From: Agromyces sp. Root81
Lineage (GTDB): Bacteria; Actinomycetota; Actinomycetes; Actinomycetales; Microbacteriaceae
NCBI RefSeq assembly: GCF_001429165.1
Contig: NZ_LMIR01000001.1
Location: 394,875-458,874, forward strand
Length of the DNA: 64,000 nt
Reading direction: 5' to 3'
In this document: in pieces, positions 47,185-54,920 of the stretch
Layout of the letters: every line of letters starts with the position of its first letter
How positions within the stretch are numbered: position 1 is the first letter of the stretch
Notes under the pieces: model-generated
Seen by the model: the letters and a program-made list of their open reading frames with translations, nothing else
The model's database searches: none
Told to the model about the DNA's origin: nothing
Made by a program: the position numbers and the translations under genes

Positions 47185-47505
47185 ATGAACGCACTACTGA
47201 TCGGATACGCACGCGTGTCCACATACGAACAAGACCTCACCGCACAACGGATCGCCCTCGAGCGACTCGGCGTCGATCCCGACTACATCTTCACCGACCA
47301 CGGGCTAACAGGAACCAACCGTGCCCGGCCCGGCCTCCGCGAAGCCCTCGCCGCCTGCCGAAACGGCGACACCCTCGTCGTTGCAAAGCTCGACCGGCTC
47401 GCGCGCTCACTCCGTGACGCGAAGGACATCGTCGACGAGCTCACCGCGAAGCACGTCAAACTCAGCATCGGAGGCTCCCCCCACGACCCGCTCGACCCAG
47501 TGGGA
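47185..47505 (+). pseudogene. Truncated serine resolvase/invertase (N-terminal catalytic domain)
   Basis: The first 107 residues are intact: LIGYARVSTYEQDL with the nucleophile Ser, GLTGTNRARPGLREAL, KLDRLARSLRDAKD and GGSPHDPLDPVG. At about 47506 similarity stops in mid-domain and the frame runs on into the antisense of the neighbouring XRE gene. The long E-helix and DNA-binding domain are missing, so the enzyme cannot act. Confidence 0.85.
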
Positions 47506-47766
47506 CCGCAGTCGGCACATCGTGCGGGTGCCGACGGCCGTGAACGTCACGAGGTCGTTCACTTCGCACTGCAGGATGTCGCACAGTGCAACCAAGACCT
47601 TGAACGCGATGCGCTCGGGGTCTTGGGCCACGAGGCGGTATACCTGCGACGTCGAGAGGGTGATGCCGCGTTCACGGAGTGGCTCGACGAGCTCGGTGCT
47701 GTTTTTGATCCGGCGCTTTGCCATCAGCTCGCGGATGCGCCACTGGTACTCGATCTCGCGTCTCAT
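47407..47766 (-). CDS. XRE family regulator with replaced C-terminus
   Basis: 119 residues. HTH of the Cro/CI type: RIRELMAKRRIKNSTELVEPL, ITLSTSQVYRLV and FKVLVALCDILQCEVNDLVT. Residues 1-86 belong to the family; from about 47508 onwards the frame reads antisense to the resolvase fragment. The ATG overlaps the stop of the integrase fragment by 4 nt, the usual int-xre arrangement in actinobacterial elements. DNA binding may be retained. Confidence 0.65.
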   Translation of the reverse strand: MRREIEYQWRIRELMAKRRIKNSTELVEPLRERGITLSTSQVYRLVAQDPERIAFKVLVALCDILQCEVNDLVTFTAVGTRTMCRLRSHWVERVVGGASDAEFDVLRGELVDDVLRVTE

Positions 47767-48193
47767 GAGCCGCCCTTCTTCTGCTTTCGACTGTGCCGCA
47801 GCGGCGGCAGCGGCGGGAGCTTGAGTCTCTTCGGTGGAAGTGGGGGAGTGGACCCCGTAGCGGCGAGAGACTCACGATGGACTCGCGCGAGTTCTTCGAT
47901 TTGAAAGTCCGCGGCGGGCAGTGTGTAGATCGACGTGGTTGCAGCATGTTCGTGGCCGAGCTGCATTTGTACGAACTTCAGGTCGTATCGGAACTCCGTC
48001 AGGAGGTGAGTCGCGTACGAGCGACGCAGCGAGTGAAAGTCCAAGCCGGCGGGGAACCCGAGCTCATCCAGAGCGTGAACTCAGTGATCACCTGCGAGAA
48101 CACCTGACCGAACATCGCCGCGGATTGCTCAGCCGAGTCGTACGCAGGGCTCGTGGAGAAGCTGCAGAACGCCTCGACCTGGTACGTGCGCAC
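47763..48193 (-). pseudogene. Tyrosine recombinase with internal deletion
   Basis: The 5' part (from 48193, one frame) reads TYQVEAFCSFSTSPAYDSAEQ, the core-binding domain. The 3' part (another frame, from about 48080) reads LDELGFPAGLDFHSLRRSYATHL and QLGHEHAATTSIYT, the catalytic domain with the second Arg box, His and nucleophile Tyr. The middle of the catalytic domain, including the first Arg and Lys, is deleted and a frameshift marks the junction. It forms the upstream member of an int-xre pair. Confidence 0.75.
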
Positions 48194-48239
48194 GGGCTTT
48201 CAACAAAGTGCAAAACCTGACCTTTGCCTCTTCTCGTTC

Positions 48240-48300
48240 CGACATAATGTGCATTATCGGCGCTCCGAGATAGCGACATGATCAGTGAGCGACAGCTGAT
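48240..48300. repeat. Dyads beside the integrase remnant, possible recombination site
   Basis: ATAATG-TG-CATTAT (48244-48257) is a near-perfect dyad flanked by CGACAT; CGACAT recurs at 48274-48279 and CGACAG at 48290-48295. GATCAG-N10-CTGATC follows. Repeated short motifs around an AT-rich dyad resemble a resolvase res region, but this is inference. Confidence 0.25.
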
Positions 48301-48370
48301 CTGACCGTTCAATTGGACGGGATCACAGAGCCGGTTCAAGCCACCTGCGCAGCTGCGGCTAGGAAGCATC

Positions 48371-48376
48371 TACGCT
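48371..48376 (+). promoter_or_regulatory. -10 element of the P-loop kinase gene (leaderless)
   Basis: TACGCT, 7 nt before ATG 48384. Confidence 0.45.
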
Positions 48377-48383
48377 CGAAATC

Positions 48384-48911
48384 ATGATCGACTTCTTGAT
48401 CGTTGTAAACGGCATTCCGGGTGCAGGCAAGACGACGTTGGCCAGTTCGCTCGCACGAGACCTCGCGCTTCCTTTGGTCGCAAAGGATGCGATCAAAGAG
48501 GCGCTCAGCGACGCGATGAATGTCCCGTTGCCGACGTCACAGCTGGGAGCGGTCGCCGCTGAGAACGTCTGGGCGATCGCTGGGATGCTCAGCGGAACGG
48601 TCATCGTCGAATCCTTCTGGGCGGCAGGTCGCGACGACTCGTATTTTCGTCGCGGCTTCACCGCGCTGGGTGCACCGCGTGGCGTCGAGATCTGGTGCCA
48701 CACCTCGCTCGAAGTTGCACGGGAACGGTTCCTCACGCGTGATCGCCACATTGCGCATTCCGACGCTGGGCGCCTTCCAGAGTGGGAGGCGCTCAGCTCG
48801 TCCGCAGCTCCGATCTCAGGCCTGCCTGTGATCGCAGTTGAGACGACAACGGCGGTGGATGTGCCGTCATTGGTCGAGACGCTGACGGAGCACATCGCAG
48901 CCTTGCAGTGA
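48384..48911 (+). CDS. P-loop kinase-like protein (AAA_33 type)
   Basis: 175 residues. Walker A VNGIPGAGKTTLASSLA at the N-terminus, followed by LVAKDAIKEALSD; a lid-like Arg segment RERFLTRDRHIAHSD. The architecture is of small zeta-toxin/chloramphenicol-kinase-like phosphotransferases. Substrate unknown; no antitoxin partner is adjacent. Confidence 0.8.
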   Translation: MIDFLIVVNGIPGAGKTTLASSLARDLALPLVAKDAIKEALSDAMNVPLPTSQLGAVAAENVWAIAGMLSGTVIVESFWAAGRDDSYFRRGFTALGAPRGVEIWCHTSLEVARERFLTRDRHIAHSDAGRLPEWEALSSSAAPISGLPVIAVETTTAVDVPSLVETLTEHIAALQ

Positions 48912-48999
48912 TCACACCGTCGCCGAACTCGAGCGCCTCTTTTCGAGTACGAGGCTCTTTCGGAAGCATGATTGCGAGTTTCACCTGATGAGTGGCACA

Positions 49000-49809
49000 T
49001 TACTCGTGTCGGATCCGACCGTCAGCGGACACAAGTTCCAGCACACGCCTACTGACGTCCTCGTAGATGGTCAGCTGTGAAGCGGTGAGCTTGTTGAACC
49101 AATCGGTCGCGATCCGAAAGATCAGTGCACGCACGAGGTACTGCGAGAAATGTTCGGAAGGTTCGATCGTCTCGAGCAACGAAACGGGCGCTCCTTCGAA
49201 GCACGCTCCGTCCACAGCGACGATCGCTACGGAGTACTTGACGGGCCGCCAGTACAGTGTGAGATCGATAACCGACGGCACATGCATCTCATCGAACAGG
49301 ACGTTCCCGCTGAGATCTCCATGGACGATGCCCGGAGGCTCCGAGATGGCCAGACGCGCGGCGAGCAGATCCGCGAGAAACGGTGCGCCGTCGATATCGG
49401 CGGGTTCGCGCTCACCCCACGCGAGACGATCAGCGCGGGACCATGCGTGAGTCCGCTCATCGAGAAAGGCCGGTCGATCGACTCCTCGGAACTGGTCTGC
49501 AAACTCGAAAGCGACCCTCGCGATTTCTGTCCACTTGCCCGCTCGGTGCTCGCCTTCGAGCACGGGAGACGCCGTCCACCCGTCGACGACCAGCTCCCCC
49601 GCCCGACTCATGATCGGTAGGCTCAGTCGGATCTCCGCGGCATTCACGTTCCTCGACGCGAGGTGCAACCAGTCGAGCTCTTCGGGCAGCACATCGAGAG
49701 GTTTGAGTAGGACGTTCCCGACACGCCACGCAGTCCCCCTACCGCCTGTCAGCCTCGCAGCCGGGCCGGTGGCGCCGAACGCATCGAGGACGTGAGCTGG
49801 CGGGCGCAT
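49000..49809 (-). CDS. TIGR02569-like (aminoglycoside phosphotransferase fold) protein
   Basis: 269 residues. Kinase-like fold with catalytic loop GIVHGDLSGNVLFD and metal-binding VIDLTLYWRPV. N-terminal GGRGTAWRVGNVLLKP is the nucleotide-binding part. This matches the actinobacterial TIGR02569 family of unknown function rather than a known resistance enzyme. One of three phosphotransferase-fold genes in 49-58.6 kb. -10 hexamer 6 nt from the ATG. Confidence 0.82.
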   Translation of the reverse strand: MRPPAHVLDAFGATGPAARLTGGRGTAWRVGNVLLKPLDVLPEELDWLHLASRNVNAAEIRLSLPIMSRAGELVVDGWTASPVLEGEHRAGKWTEIARVAFEFADQFRGVDRPAFLDERTHAWSRADRLAWGEREPADIDGAPFLADLLAARLAISEPPGIVHGDLSGNVLFDEMHVPSVIDLTLYWRPVKYSVAIVAVDGACFEGAPVSLLETIEPSEHFSQYLVRALIFRIATDWFNKLTASQLTIYEDVSRRVLELVSADGRIRHE

Positions 49810-49815
49810 GCCGCG

Positions 49816-49821
49816 ATGCTA
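49816..49821 (-). promoter_or_regulatory. -10 element of the TIGR02569-like gene (leaderless)
   Basis: TAGCAT on the minus strand, 6 nt from ATG 49809. Confidence 0.45.
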
Positions 49822-49876
49822 TCGGCCTCGCAGGCGCCGGTATCGCCCGTATCTGCGCGCATTGGCGAAGCGACTA

Positions 49877-50590
49877 TCACTCGCTTTCGCTCGCGATGTG
49901 CTCAGCTGCGCTGAGCACAGTGCGCCCCCTCGAGCCGGGGCCGGCGCCATCGGCGAGGATAGCGCGGATCCCGAGCCGTTCGGCGCCCTCCACGTCGGCA
50001 ATCGGATTGTCACCCACCATCCAGACGTCGCTGTGGGCGTGCACGCCGACCTTCGCAAGCGCGAACTCAAAGATGCGCGGATTGGGCTTCTCGGCGCCCA
50101 CCGCGGCACTCGTGATCGTCAGGTCGACGAAGTCCGCCAGTCCGAGGGCTTCGACCAGCTGCGGAAGCTCGGGACCGTGATTGCTGAGAATCACATTGCG
50201 GTATCCGGCGCTGCGCGTGGTCGAAAGCGCCTCGAGGGAACCGTCGATCAATTCCCACGCGTCCTGGCGGTAGAACTCCTCACGGACTCGATCCGCCGCA
50301 GCGCGGGCGGTGCTCGGATGTACCCCGGCGCCGTGGTACGCCGCGAGGAACGTCGGTCGAAGTGACCACCACCATCCGTCAGGAGTTCGCGCATCGACCA
50401 CCTCATCGGGCGTGTGCCAGGGGAACCCGGTCGAGAGCCCTGGTCGAAGACGATCGAGCGTCACGTTCGCCTTCGGGTCCACCACCGTGAGCGCGTCGAG
50501 GAGCGCCCCAGCCCACAGATCGTCACGCCGAGCGAGCGTCCCGTCGAAGTCCCAGAACACGACAGAGGATGTCACGGGGCGCGGGCTCAC
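49877..50590 (-). CDS. HAD family hydrolase
   Basis: 237 residues, GTG start. Motif I VFWDFDGTLARRD, motif II VILSNHGPEL, motif III Lys in GAEKPNPRIFEFAL, motif IV WMVGDNPIADVEGA. Cap of C1 type between motifs I and II. Phosphatase of unknown substrate. It is minus-strand like its neighbours but has its own -10 element. Confidence 0.88.
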   Translation of the reverse strand: MSPRPVTSSVVFWDFDGTLARRDDLWAGALLDALTVVDPKANVTLDRLRPGLSTGFPWHTPDEVVDARTPDGWWWSLRPTFLAAYHGAGVHPSTARAAADRVREEFYRQDAWELIDGSLEALSTTRSAGYRNVILSNHGPELPQLVEALGLADFVDLTITSAAVGAEKPNPRIFEFALAKVGVHAHSDVWMVGDNPIADVEGAERLGIRAILADGAGPGSRGRTVLSAAEHIASESE

Positions 50591-50596
50591 GGTCCA

Positions 50597-50602
50597 ACTG
50601 TA
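50597..50602 (-). promoter_or_regulatory. -10 element of the HAD gene at 49877 (leaderless)
   Basis: TACAGT on the minus strand, 6 nt from GTG 50590. Confidence 0.45.
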
Positions 50603-50641
50603 TGGTCCTCTCCCCCATCGTCGCCACGAGCTCGCGGGTGT

Positions 50642-51151
50642 TCAGTCGCGACCGTGAGCGCCCCGGACCATGTGGATCGACCGCACTCCCTCCACGTTCT
50701 GCACAGCACTGTCGCGAACGAAGCCGTGCTTCAGGTAGAACGCCTGCGCTCGCGGATTGGGATCAGCCACCCACAGCGCCACTGATTCGTGCGGCTCGAC
50801 GACGCAGTTCAGCAGGGCCGCCCCGGCGCCGGTTCCGTGCTCGGCCGCGAGCACGTACAGAACGTAGAGATGCGAACTCCATTCGGATGCCTGCGCCTCC
50901 GGCGGGCCCGCCATCGCGACTCCGATCACCGCACCGTCGCGTTCGGCCAGCGCGACTCGGTTCGCCCGATACCGCTCATCGACGAGGGCGGCCGTCCAGA
51001 ACCGTTCGCGAGCCGCGACGAGACCCGGATCGTCGAGCACATCGTCGGACATCAACCCGCGGTAGGTCTCTCGCCATGACGCGACGAGCACTCGCGCCAT
51101 GGCGGCGACGTCTTCGACCCGGGCCGGCCGGACCGTGAAGTGGGTATCCAT
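50642..51151 (-). CDS. GNAT family N-acetyltransferase
   Basis: 169 residues. VRPARVEDVAAMARVLVASWRETYRGL at the N-terminus, the acetyl-CoA segment YVLAAEHGTGAGAALLN and ALWVADPNPRAQAFYLKHGF at the C-terminus. Acceptor unknown. -10 hexamer 6 nt from the ATG. Confidence 0.9.
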   Translation of the reverse strand: MDTHFTVRPARVEDVAAMARVLVASWRETYRGLMSDDVLDDPGLVAARERFWTAALVDERYRANRVALAERDGAVIGVAMAGPPEAQASEWSSHLYVLYVLAAEHGTGAGAALLNCVVEPHESVALWVADPNPRAQAFYLKHGFVRDSAVQNVEGVRSIHMVRGAHGRD

Positions 51152-51157
51152 GGCCGC

Positions 51158-51163
51158 ACACTA
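51158..51163 (-). promoter_or_regulatory. -10 element of the GNAT gene (leaderless)
   Basis: TAGTGT on the minus strand, 6 nt from ATG 51151. Confidence 0.4.
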
Positions 51164-51192
51164 TCGGGGCGAATCAGAACCCGGGCGCAGAC

Positions 51193-51414
51193 TCACAGAC
51201 CGACGATCGGCGCCACGACGACTGCAGCGAGAATCGCGACTGTCACCACCGCGAGGACGAGCAGCGCTCGCGTGATGCGGCGCCTGCTCACCGTTCCTGC
51301 GGCGAACGAGGAATGCGACATGCGGTCGAGGTTCGGGAGCAGCGCTTGGTACGGCGGCTCGGCCTGACCCGTGATCGGGTCGCTGCGCCGTGCTGAGTCA
51401 TCCTCGTCTCGCAT
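51193..51414 (-). CDS. Small single-pass membrane protein, unknown function
   Basis: 73 residues. A charged N-terminal half (MRDEDDSARRSDPITG) and one C-terminal helix ITRALLVLAVVTVAILAAV preceded by RRR, suggesting a cytosolic N-terminus and a tail anchor. No family recognised; position between GNAT and reductase genes gives no clue. Confidence 0.5.
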   Translation of the reverse strand: MRDEDDSARRSDPITGQAEPPYQALLPNLDRMSHSSFAAGTVSRRRITRALLVLAVVTVAILAAVVVAPIVGL

Positions 51415-51481
51415 AGCCCCAGGATAACCTCTCGGCTGCTGGCCGACCTCGGCTCGTGCGCGACACGGTCACCGTCGCCAC

Positions 51482-52087
51482 TCAGTCGGCGGTGCGCAAC
51501 CGGTCATAGGTGAGGGCGATGACGCCGCGCTCACCGGTCACGTTGCTGCTGAGCCTCCAGCTCGTGGCCGGCAGTCCCTCGTCGAACAAGCGCAGACCGC
51601 CGCCAAGGATCTCGGGGAAGACCATGAACGAGAGCCGGTCGACCCTGTCGGCGAGGAGCAGGGCCTTGATCACGCTCGCGCTCGCGAAGACGACGATGTC
51701 GCCGCCCTCCTCGGCCTTCAACCGGTCGACGACGTTCGCGGCGGGCTCGTCGAAGATGCGAGTTCGCTCCCATGGCGCCTCGGAGAGCGTGCTGGACAGC
51801 ACGACCTTCTCCGCGTCGCGCAGCCAGGCGCCGTACGCGCGATCGCGCGGTTCCGCGTCCTCCTGCTCGGCGACCGCCGGCCAGTAGCTCATGAAGCCCT
51901 CGGCGTTCGTGCGGCCGAGCAGTGCCGTCGTGGCGGGCTCCCAGAGCCTGGTCAGGTGATCGCGCGACACGTCGAGCGTCACGTACGGCATCGCCCAGCC
52001 GAAGTCCTGCGGGCCTCCCGGCCCGATATAGGAACCGTCGATACTGAGGCAGGTGTTGACGACGACACGGCGTTCGGTGGTGTTCAT
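51482..52087 (-). CDS. Dihydrofolate reductase family (RibD C-terminal-like) protein
   Basis: 201 residues. VVVNTCLSIDGSYIGPGG at the N-terminus, TALLGRTNAEGFMSYWP, DIVVFASASVIKALLLADRVDRL and PEILGGGLRLFDEG. Probable NADPH-dependent enzyme of unknown substrate. The start overlaps the stop of the ArsR-SRPBCC gene by 4 nt, so it is translationally coupled to its likely regulator. Confidence 0.9.
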   Translation of the reverse strand: MNTTERRVVVNTCLSIDGSYIGPGGPQDFGWAMPYVTLDVSRDHLTRLWEPATTALLGRTNAEGFMSYWPAVAEQEDAEPRDRAYGAWLRDAEKVVLSSTLSEAPWERTRIFDEPAANVVDRLKAEEGGDIVVFASASVIKALLLADRVDRLSFMVFPEILGGGLRLFDEGLPATSWRLSSNVTGERGVIALTYDRLRTAD

Positions 52088-52923
52088 GCTTCTTCCTCAT
52101 TGGTGATCGAGTTCGCCGCGACGATCGCGGCAAGGTTGTGCAAGCACTGCTCCCACCCGAGACGGATGCCTGCGATGAACTCCGCCGATGGAACCGTGCT
52201 GTCGGTGATGCGCAGGCGCACCTCGAGGTCGGTCGACTCCCCCGCGGCGGCGAGAGTGTACGTGTAGTGCCCGGTGAAGGCCGCACCGCCATCGGGCAGC
52301 ACTGGCGAGAGCTGGAACGCGAGTCGCTCGTTCGCCGTGACGGCCTCGATGACCCCCTCGGCGCGTCCGATCACGCCGTCGGCTCCGGAGCGATCGTCGA
52401 CGTCGGTGTACTCCTGCAGCAGTCGGTCGCCCGGGTGGGTGCCGAACTCGATGCGTGCGAGCCGAAGATCCCCGGTCGTCCACCATTCGGCGAGCAGTGC
52501 CGGGTCGGTGAGATGGCTCCAGATCACCTCGCGAGATGCCCGGAGCCTTCGGCGGAACACGTACTCGCGTTCGTCTGCCCATCCCTCGTCGGCGGCCGCT
52601 GTGGTTTCCGCATCGATCGCGGCGACGTACTGAACGAATGCGTCGCGCCCGCCGCGATTGGTGTCGGCGAGGGCCGCGACCCGCCTCAACTCGGCGATGA
52701 CCGCGTGCAGCACCTCGGTCTGCAGTGCGTAGATGCGCCGTTGGCCGGATCGCCGCGAGATGACGAGCCCCGCCCGTTCCAAGGTCTGCAGGTGCTTGCT
52801 GGCCTGCGGCTGTCGCAATCCGGTGAGCTCCCCCACCACCCCGACCGAGCGGGGTCGCTCCGCGAGGAGTTCGATGATCCTCCACCGGGCGGCGTCTGCG
52901 AGTGCGGCGAGCTGTTCGTGCAT
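52084..52923 (-). CDS. ArsR-SRPBCC fusion regulator
   Basis: 279 residues from ATG 52923; upstream in-frame ATGs at 52944-52938 fall inside the promoter. Residues 1-90: ArsR winged helix (LAALADAARWRIIELLAERP, LRQPQASKHLQTLERAGLV). Residues 120-275: SRPBCC domain (YVFRRRLRASREVIWSHLTDPALLAEWW). The fusion implies that ligand binding in the SRPBCC cavity controls DNA binding. The pair with the reductase at 51482 parallels the separate genes at 44891-46362. Confidence 0.9.
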   Translation of the reverse strand: MHEQLAALADAARWRIIELLAERPRSVGVVGELTGLRQPQASKHLQTLERAGLVISRRSGQRRIYALQTEVLHAVIAELRRVAALADTNRGGRDAFVQYVAAIDAETTAAADEGWADEREYVFRRRLRASREVIWSHLTDPALLAEWWTTGDLRLARIEFGTHPGDRLLQEYTDVDDRSGADGVIGRAEGVIEAVTANERLAFQLSPVLPDGGAAFTGHYTYTLAAAGESTDLEVRLRITDSTVPSAEFIAGIRLGWEQCLHNLAAIVAANSITNEEEA

Positions 52924-52930
52924 AGCCTGA

Positions 52931-52959
52931 GTATTCATCATCATGAATATTCACGTCAA
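52931..52959 (-). promoter_or_regulatory. Leaderless promoter of the ArsR-SRPBCC gene
   Basis: On the minus strand TTGACG (52959-52954), 17-nt spacer, GAATAC (52936-52931), then 7 nt to ATG 52923. The dyad TATTCAT-N4-ATGAATA (52932-52949) covers the spacer and the -10. Confidence 0.55.
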
Positions 52960-53000
52960 GGACTATTTATGACGGCCGCTCCCCCGACGGCCGCTTTCCT

Positions 53001-53879
53001 TCAGGCCCCGTCGACACGAGGGGCGTGAGCCGCGGCATCCGCTGTTGCAGCCCAGCTCGCCAGCAGTTTCAGTGCGTCGTCCGACACCGAGTTCGGCTCG
53101 GCGGTGAAGATCGAGAGCTTGAGCCCGGGGTCGGCGGGGAGCTCCATCGCCTCGAAGCTCAGCTCGAGGTCGCCGACGACGGGATGGTGGAGGCGCTTGA
53201 CCCCGGTGCGGTGGTAGCGCACGTTGTGAGCCGCCCAGAGCGTGCGGAAGTGTTCACTCCGCGTCGAGAGCTCGCCGACGAGATCGGTGAGCCGCTTGTC
53301 GTACGGGTTGCGGCCGGCTTCGCCGCGGAGGGCTGCGACGACGTCCTGGGTGACGCGATCCCAATCGGGATAGAACTCCTGAGCGACCGGATCGAGGAAG
53401 GCGAACCTCGCGCCATTCGGCTGCGACGCGGCGAAGACCACGGAATAGAGGGCCCGACCGAGCGGATTCGCGGCGAGGTAGTCGGTGCGGGCGGTGCTGA
53501 TGATCGCGGGCGCCTCGGTGATCGCATCCAGCACGCGCTGCAGACTCGGGCGAATCTCACCCGTCTTCGCGCGCGGGCGGCGCGAGGTCGGCGAGGCGTT
53601 GGCGGCCCGGGCGAGGTCGAACAGGTGGGCGGACTCGGCGTCGTCGAGCTGCAGCGCCCTGGCGAGTGATTCGAGCACAGTGTCGGATGCCCCGGCGAGA
53701 TTGCCGCGCTCGAGACGCGTGTAATAGTCGACACTCACACCGGCGAGCATCGACACCTCTTCGCGGCGCAGTCCTGACACCCTGCGGTTGCCGCCGTACG
53801 CCGGTAGGCCCGCCTCCTCAGGCGTGATGCGGGCGCGTCTCGTGCGAAGGAACTCGCGCACCTCGCCTCGGTTGTCCAT
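53001..53879 (-). CDS. XRE family regulator with MmyB-type ligand domain
   Basis: 292 residues from ATG 53879. N-terminal HTH: VREFLRTRRARITPEEAGLP and VSGLRREEVSMLAGVSVDYYTRLERG. C-terminal MmyB-like domain: YLAANPLGRALYS, RFAFLDPVAQEFYPDWD, LELSFEAMELPADPGLKLSIFTAEP. This family commonly controls a divergent oxidoreductase, here the aldo/keto reductase at 53980. -10 hexamer 6 nt from the ATG. Confidence 0.92.
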   Translation of the reverse strand: MDNRGEVREFLRTRRARITPEEAGLPAYGGNRRVSGLRREEVSMLAGVSVDYYTRLERGNLAGASDTVLESLARALQLDDAESAHLFDLARAANASPTSRRPRAKTGEIRPSLQRVLDAITEAPAIISTARTDYLAANPLGRALYSVVFAASQPNGARFAFLDPVAQEFYPDWDRVTQDVVAALRGEAGRNPYDKRLTDLVGELSTRSEHFRTLWAAHNVRYHRTGVKRLHHPVVGDLELSFEAMELPADPGLKLSIFTAEPNSVSDDALKLLASWAATADAAAHAPRVDGA

Positions 53880-53885
53880 GACACG

Positions 53886-53891
53886 AGCGTA
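53886..53891 (-). promoter_or_regulatory. -10 element of the XRE/MmyB regulator gene (leaderless)
   Basis: TACGCT on the minus strand, 6 nt from ATG 53879. Confidence 0.45.
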
Positions 53892-53979
53892 TGCCGCCGT
53901 GTCGCCGTGAGGGAGGTACTGCCAGTACTCGTCACGACGGGGACTCCCCCGGTATTTCCGCGGGGTGTCTGATGGAGCC

Positions 53980-54864
53980 ATGACTCCCACGACCGTCACC
54001 CTCAACAACGGCGTCACGATGCCGGCGCTCGGCTTCGGCGTCTTCCAGACCCCGCCCGAGGTCACGACGCAGGCGGTCGTGACCGCCCTCGCCACGGGCT
54101 ACCGCCTCATCGACACGGCAGCCGCATACGGGAACGAGCGCGGCGTCGGTGACGCCATCCGCAACTCCGGCCTGGCCCGCGACGACGTCTTCATCGAGAC
54201 CAAGGTCTGGATCAGCGACTACGGCTACGACGAGACGCTGCACGCGTTCGAGAAGAGCGCCCGCAAACTCGGCGTGGACACGATCGACCTGTTCATCCTC
54301 CATCAGGCGCTGCCGAGCGAGTTCGACAGGACGGTCGACGCGTACCGCGCGCTCGAACGCCTGCTCGCTGAAGGTCGGGTGCGCGCCATCGGCGTCAGCA
54401 ACTTCATGCCCGATCACCTCGACACGCTGCTCGAGCGCACCGAGGTCGTGCCCGCCGTGAACCAGGTCGAGATGCACCCGTACTTCAGCCAGCCGGCCGT
54501 GCGGACGGCCGACACCGAGCGCGGCATCCTCACCCAGGCGTGGTCCCCCATCGGCGGCATCACCTCCTATCGTGGCGACTCGAGCCGCAGCACCTTCAAT
54601 GAGCCGGTCATCGTCGGCATCGGCGAGCAGTACGGCAAGTCGGCGGCGCAGGTGATGCTGCGCTGGCATCTGCAGCAGGGTCGCTCAGCGATCCCCAAGT
54701 CGGTACGCGCTGAGCGCATCGCCGAGAACTTCGACGTGTTCGACTTCGAGCTGACTGGCGAACAGCTCGCCGCGATCGATGCGCTCGACACGGGCGTGCG
54801 CGGCGGCCCCGAGCCTGAGCACATCACGCTCGCGACGTCCGGGCGGGTCATCCCCGAAGACTGA
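53980..54864 (+). CDS. Aldo/keto reductase
   Basis: 294 residues. Catalytic Asp and Tyr in RLIDTAAAYGNERG, Lys in VFIETKVWI, His in DLFILHQALP; NADPH-binding C-terminal IPKSVRAERIAENFDVFDF. It reduces aldehydes or ketones; substrate unknown. Divergent from the XRE/MmyB gene with 100 bp between the starts. GATGGAG precedes the ATG. Confidence 0.94.
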   Translation: MTPTTVTLNNGVTMPALGFGVFQTPPEVTTQAVVTALATGYRLIDTAAAYGNERGVGDAIRNSGLARDDVFIETKVWISDYGYDETLHAFEKSARKLGVDTIDLFILHQALPSEFDRTVDAYRALERLLAEGRVRAIGVSNFMPDHLDTLLERTEVVPAVNQVEMHPYFSQPAVRTADTERGILTQAWSPIGGITSYRGDSSRSTFNEPVIVGIGEQYGKSAAQVMLRWHLQQGRSAIPKSVRAERIAENFDVFDFELTGEQLAAIDALDTGVRGGPEPEHITLATSGRVIPED

Positions 54865-54908
54865 GCGACGCGGCTGTCAGGCCGGGTGCCGGTCGCGCGA
54901 GTGCCCCC

Positions 54909-54914
54909 TACGAT
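54909..54914 (+). promoter_or_regulatory. -10 element of the phosphotransferase gene (leaderless)
   Basis: TACGAT, 6 nt before ATG 54921. Confidence 0.45.
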
Positions 54915-54920
54915 GGTGCG

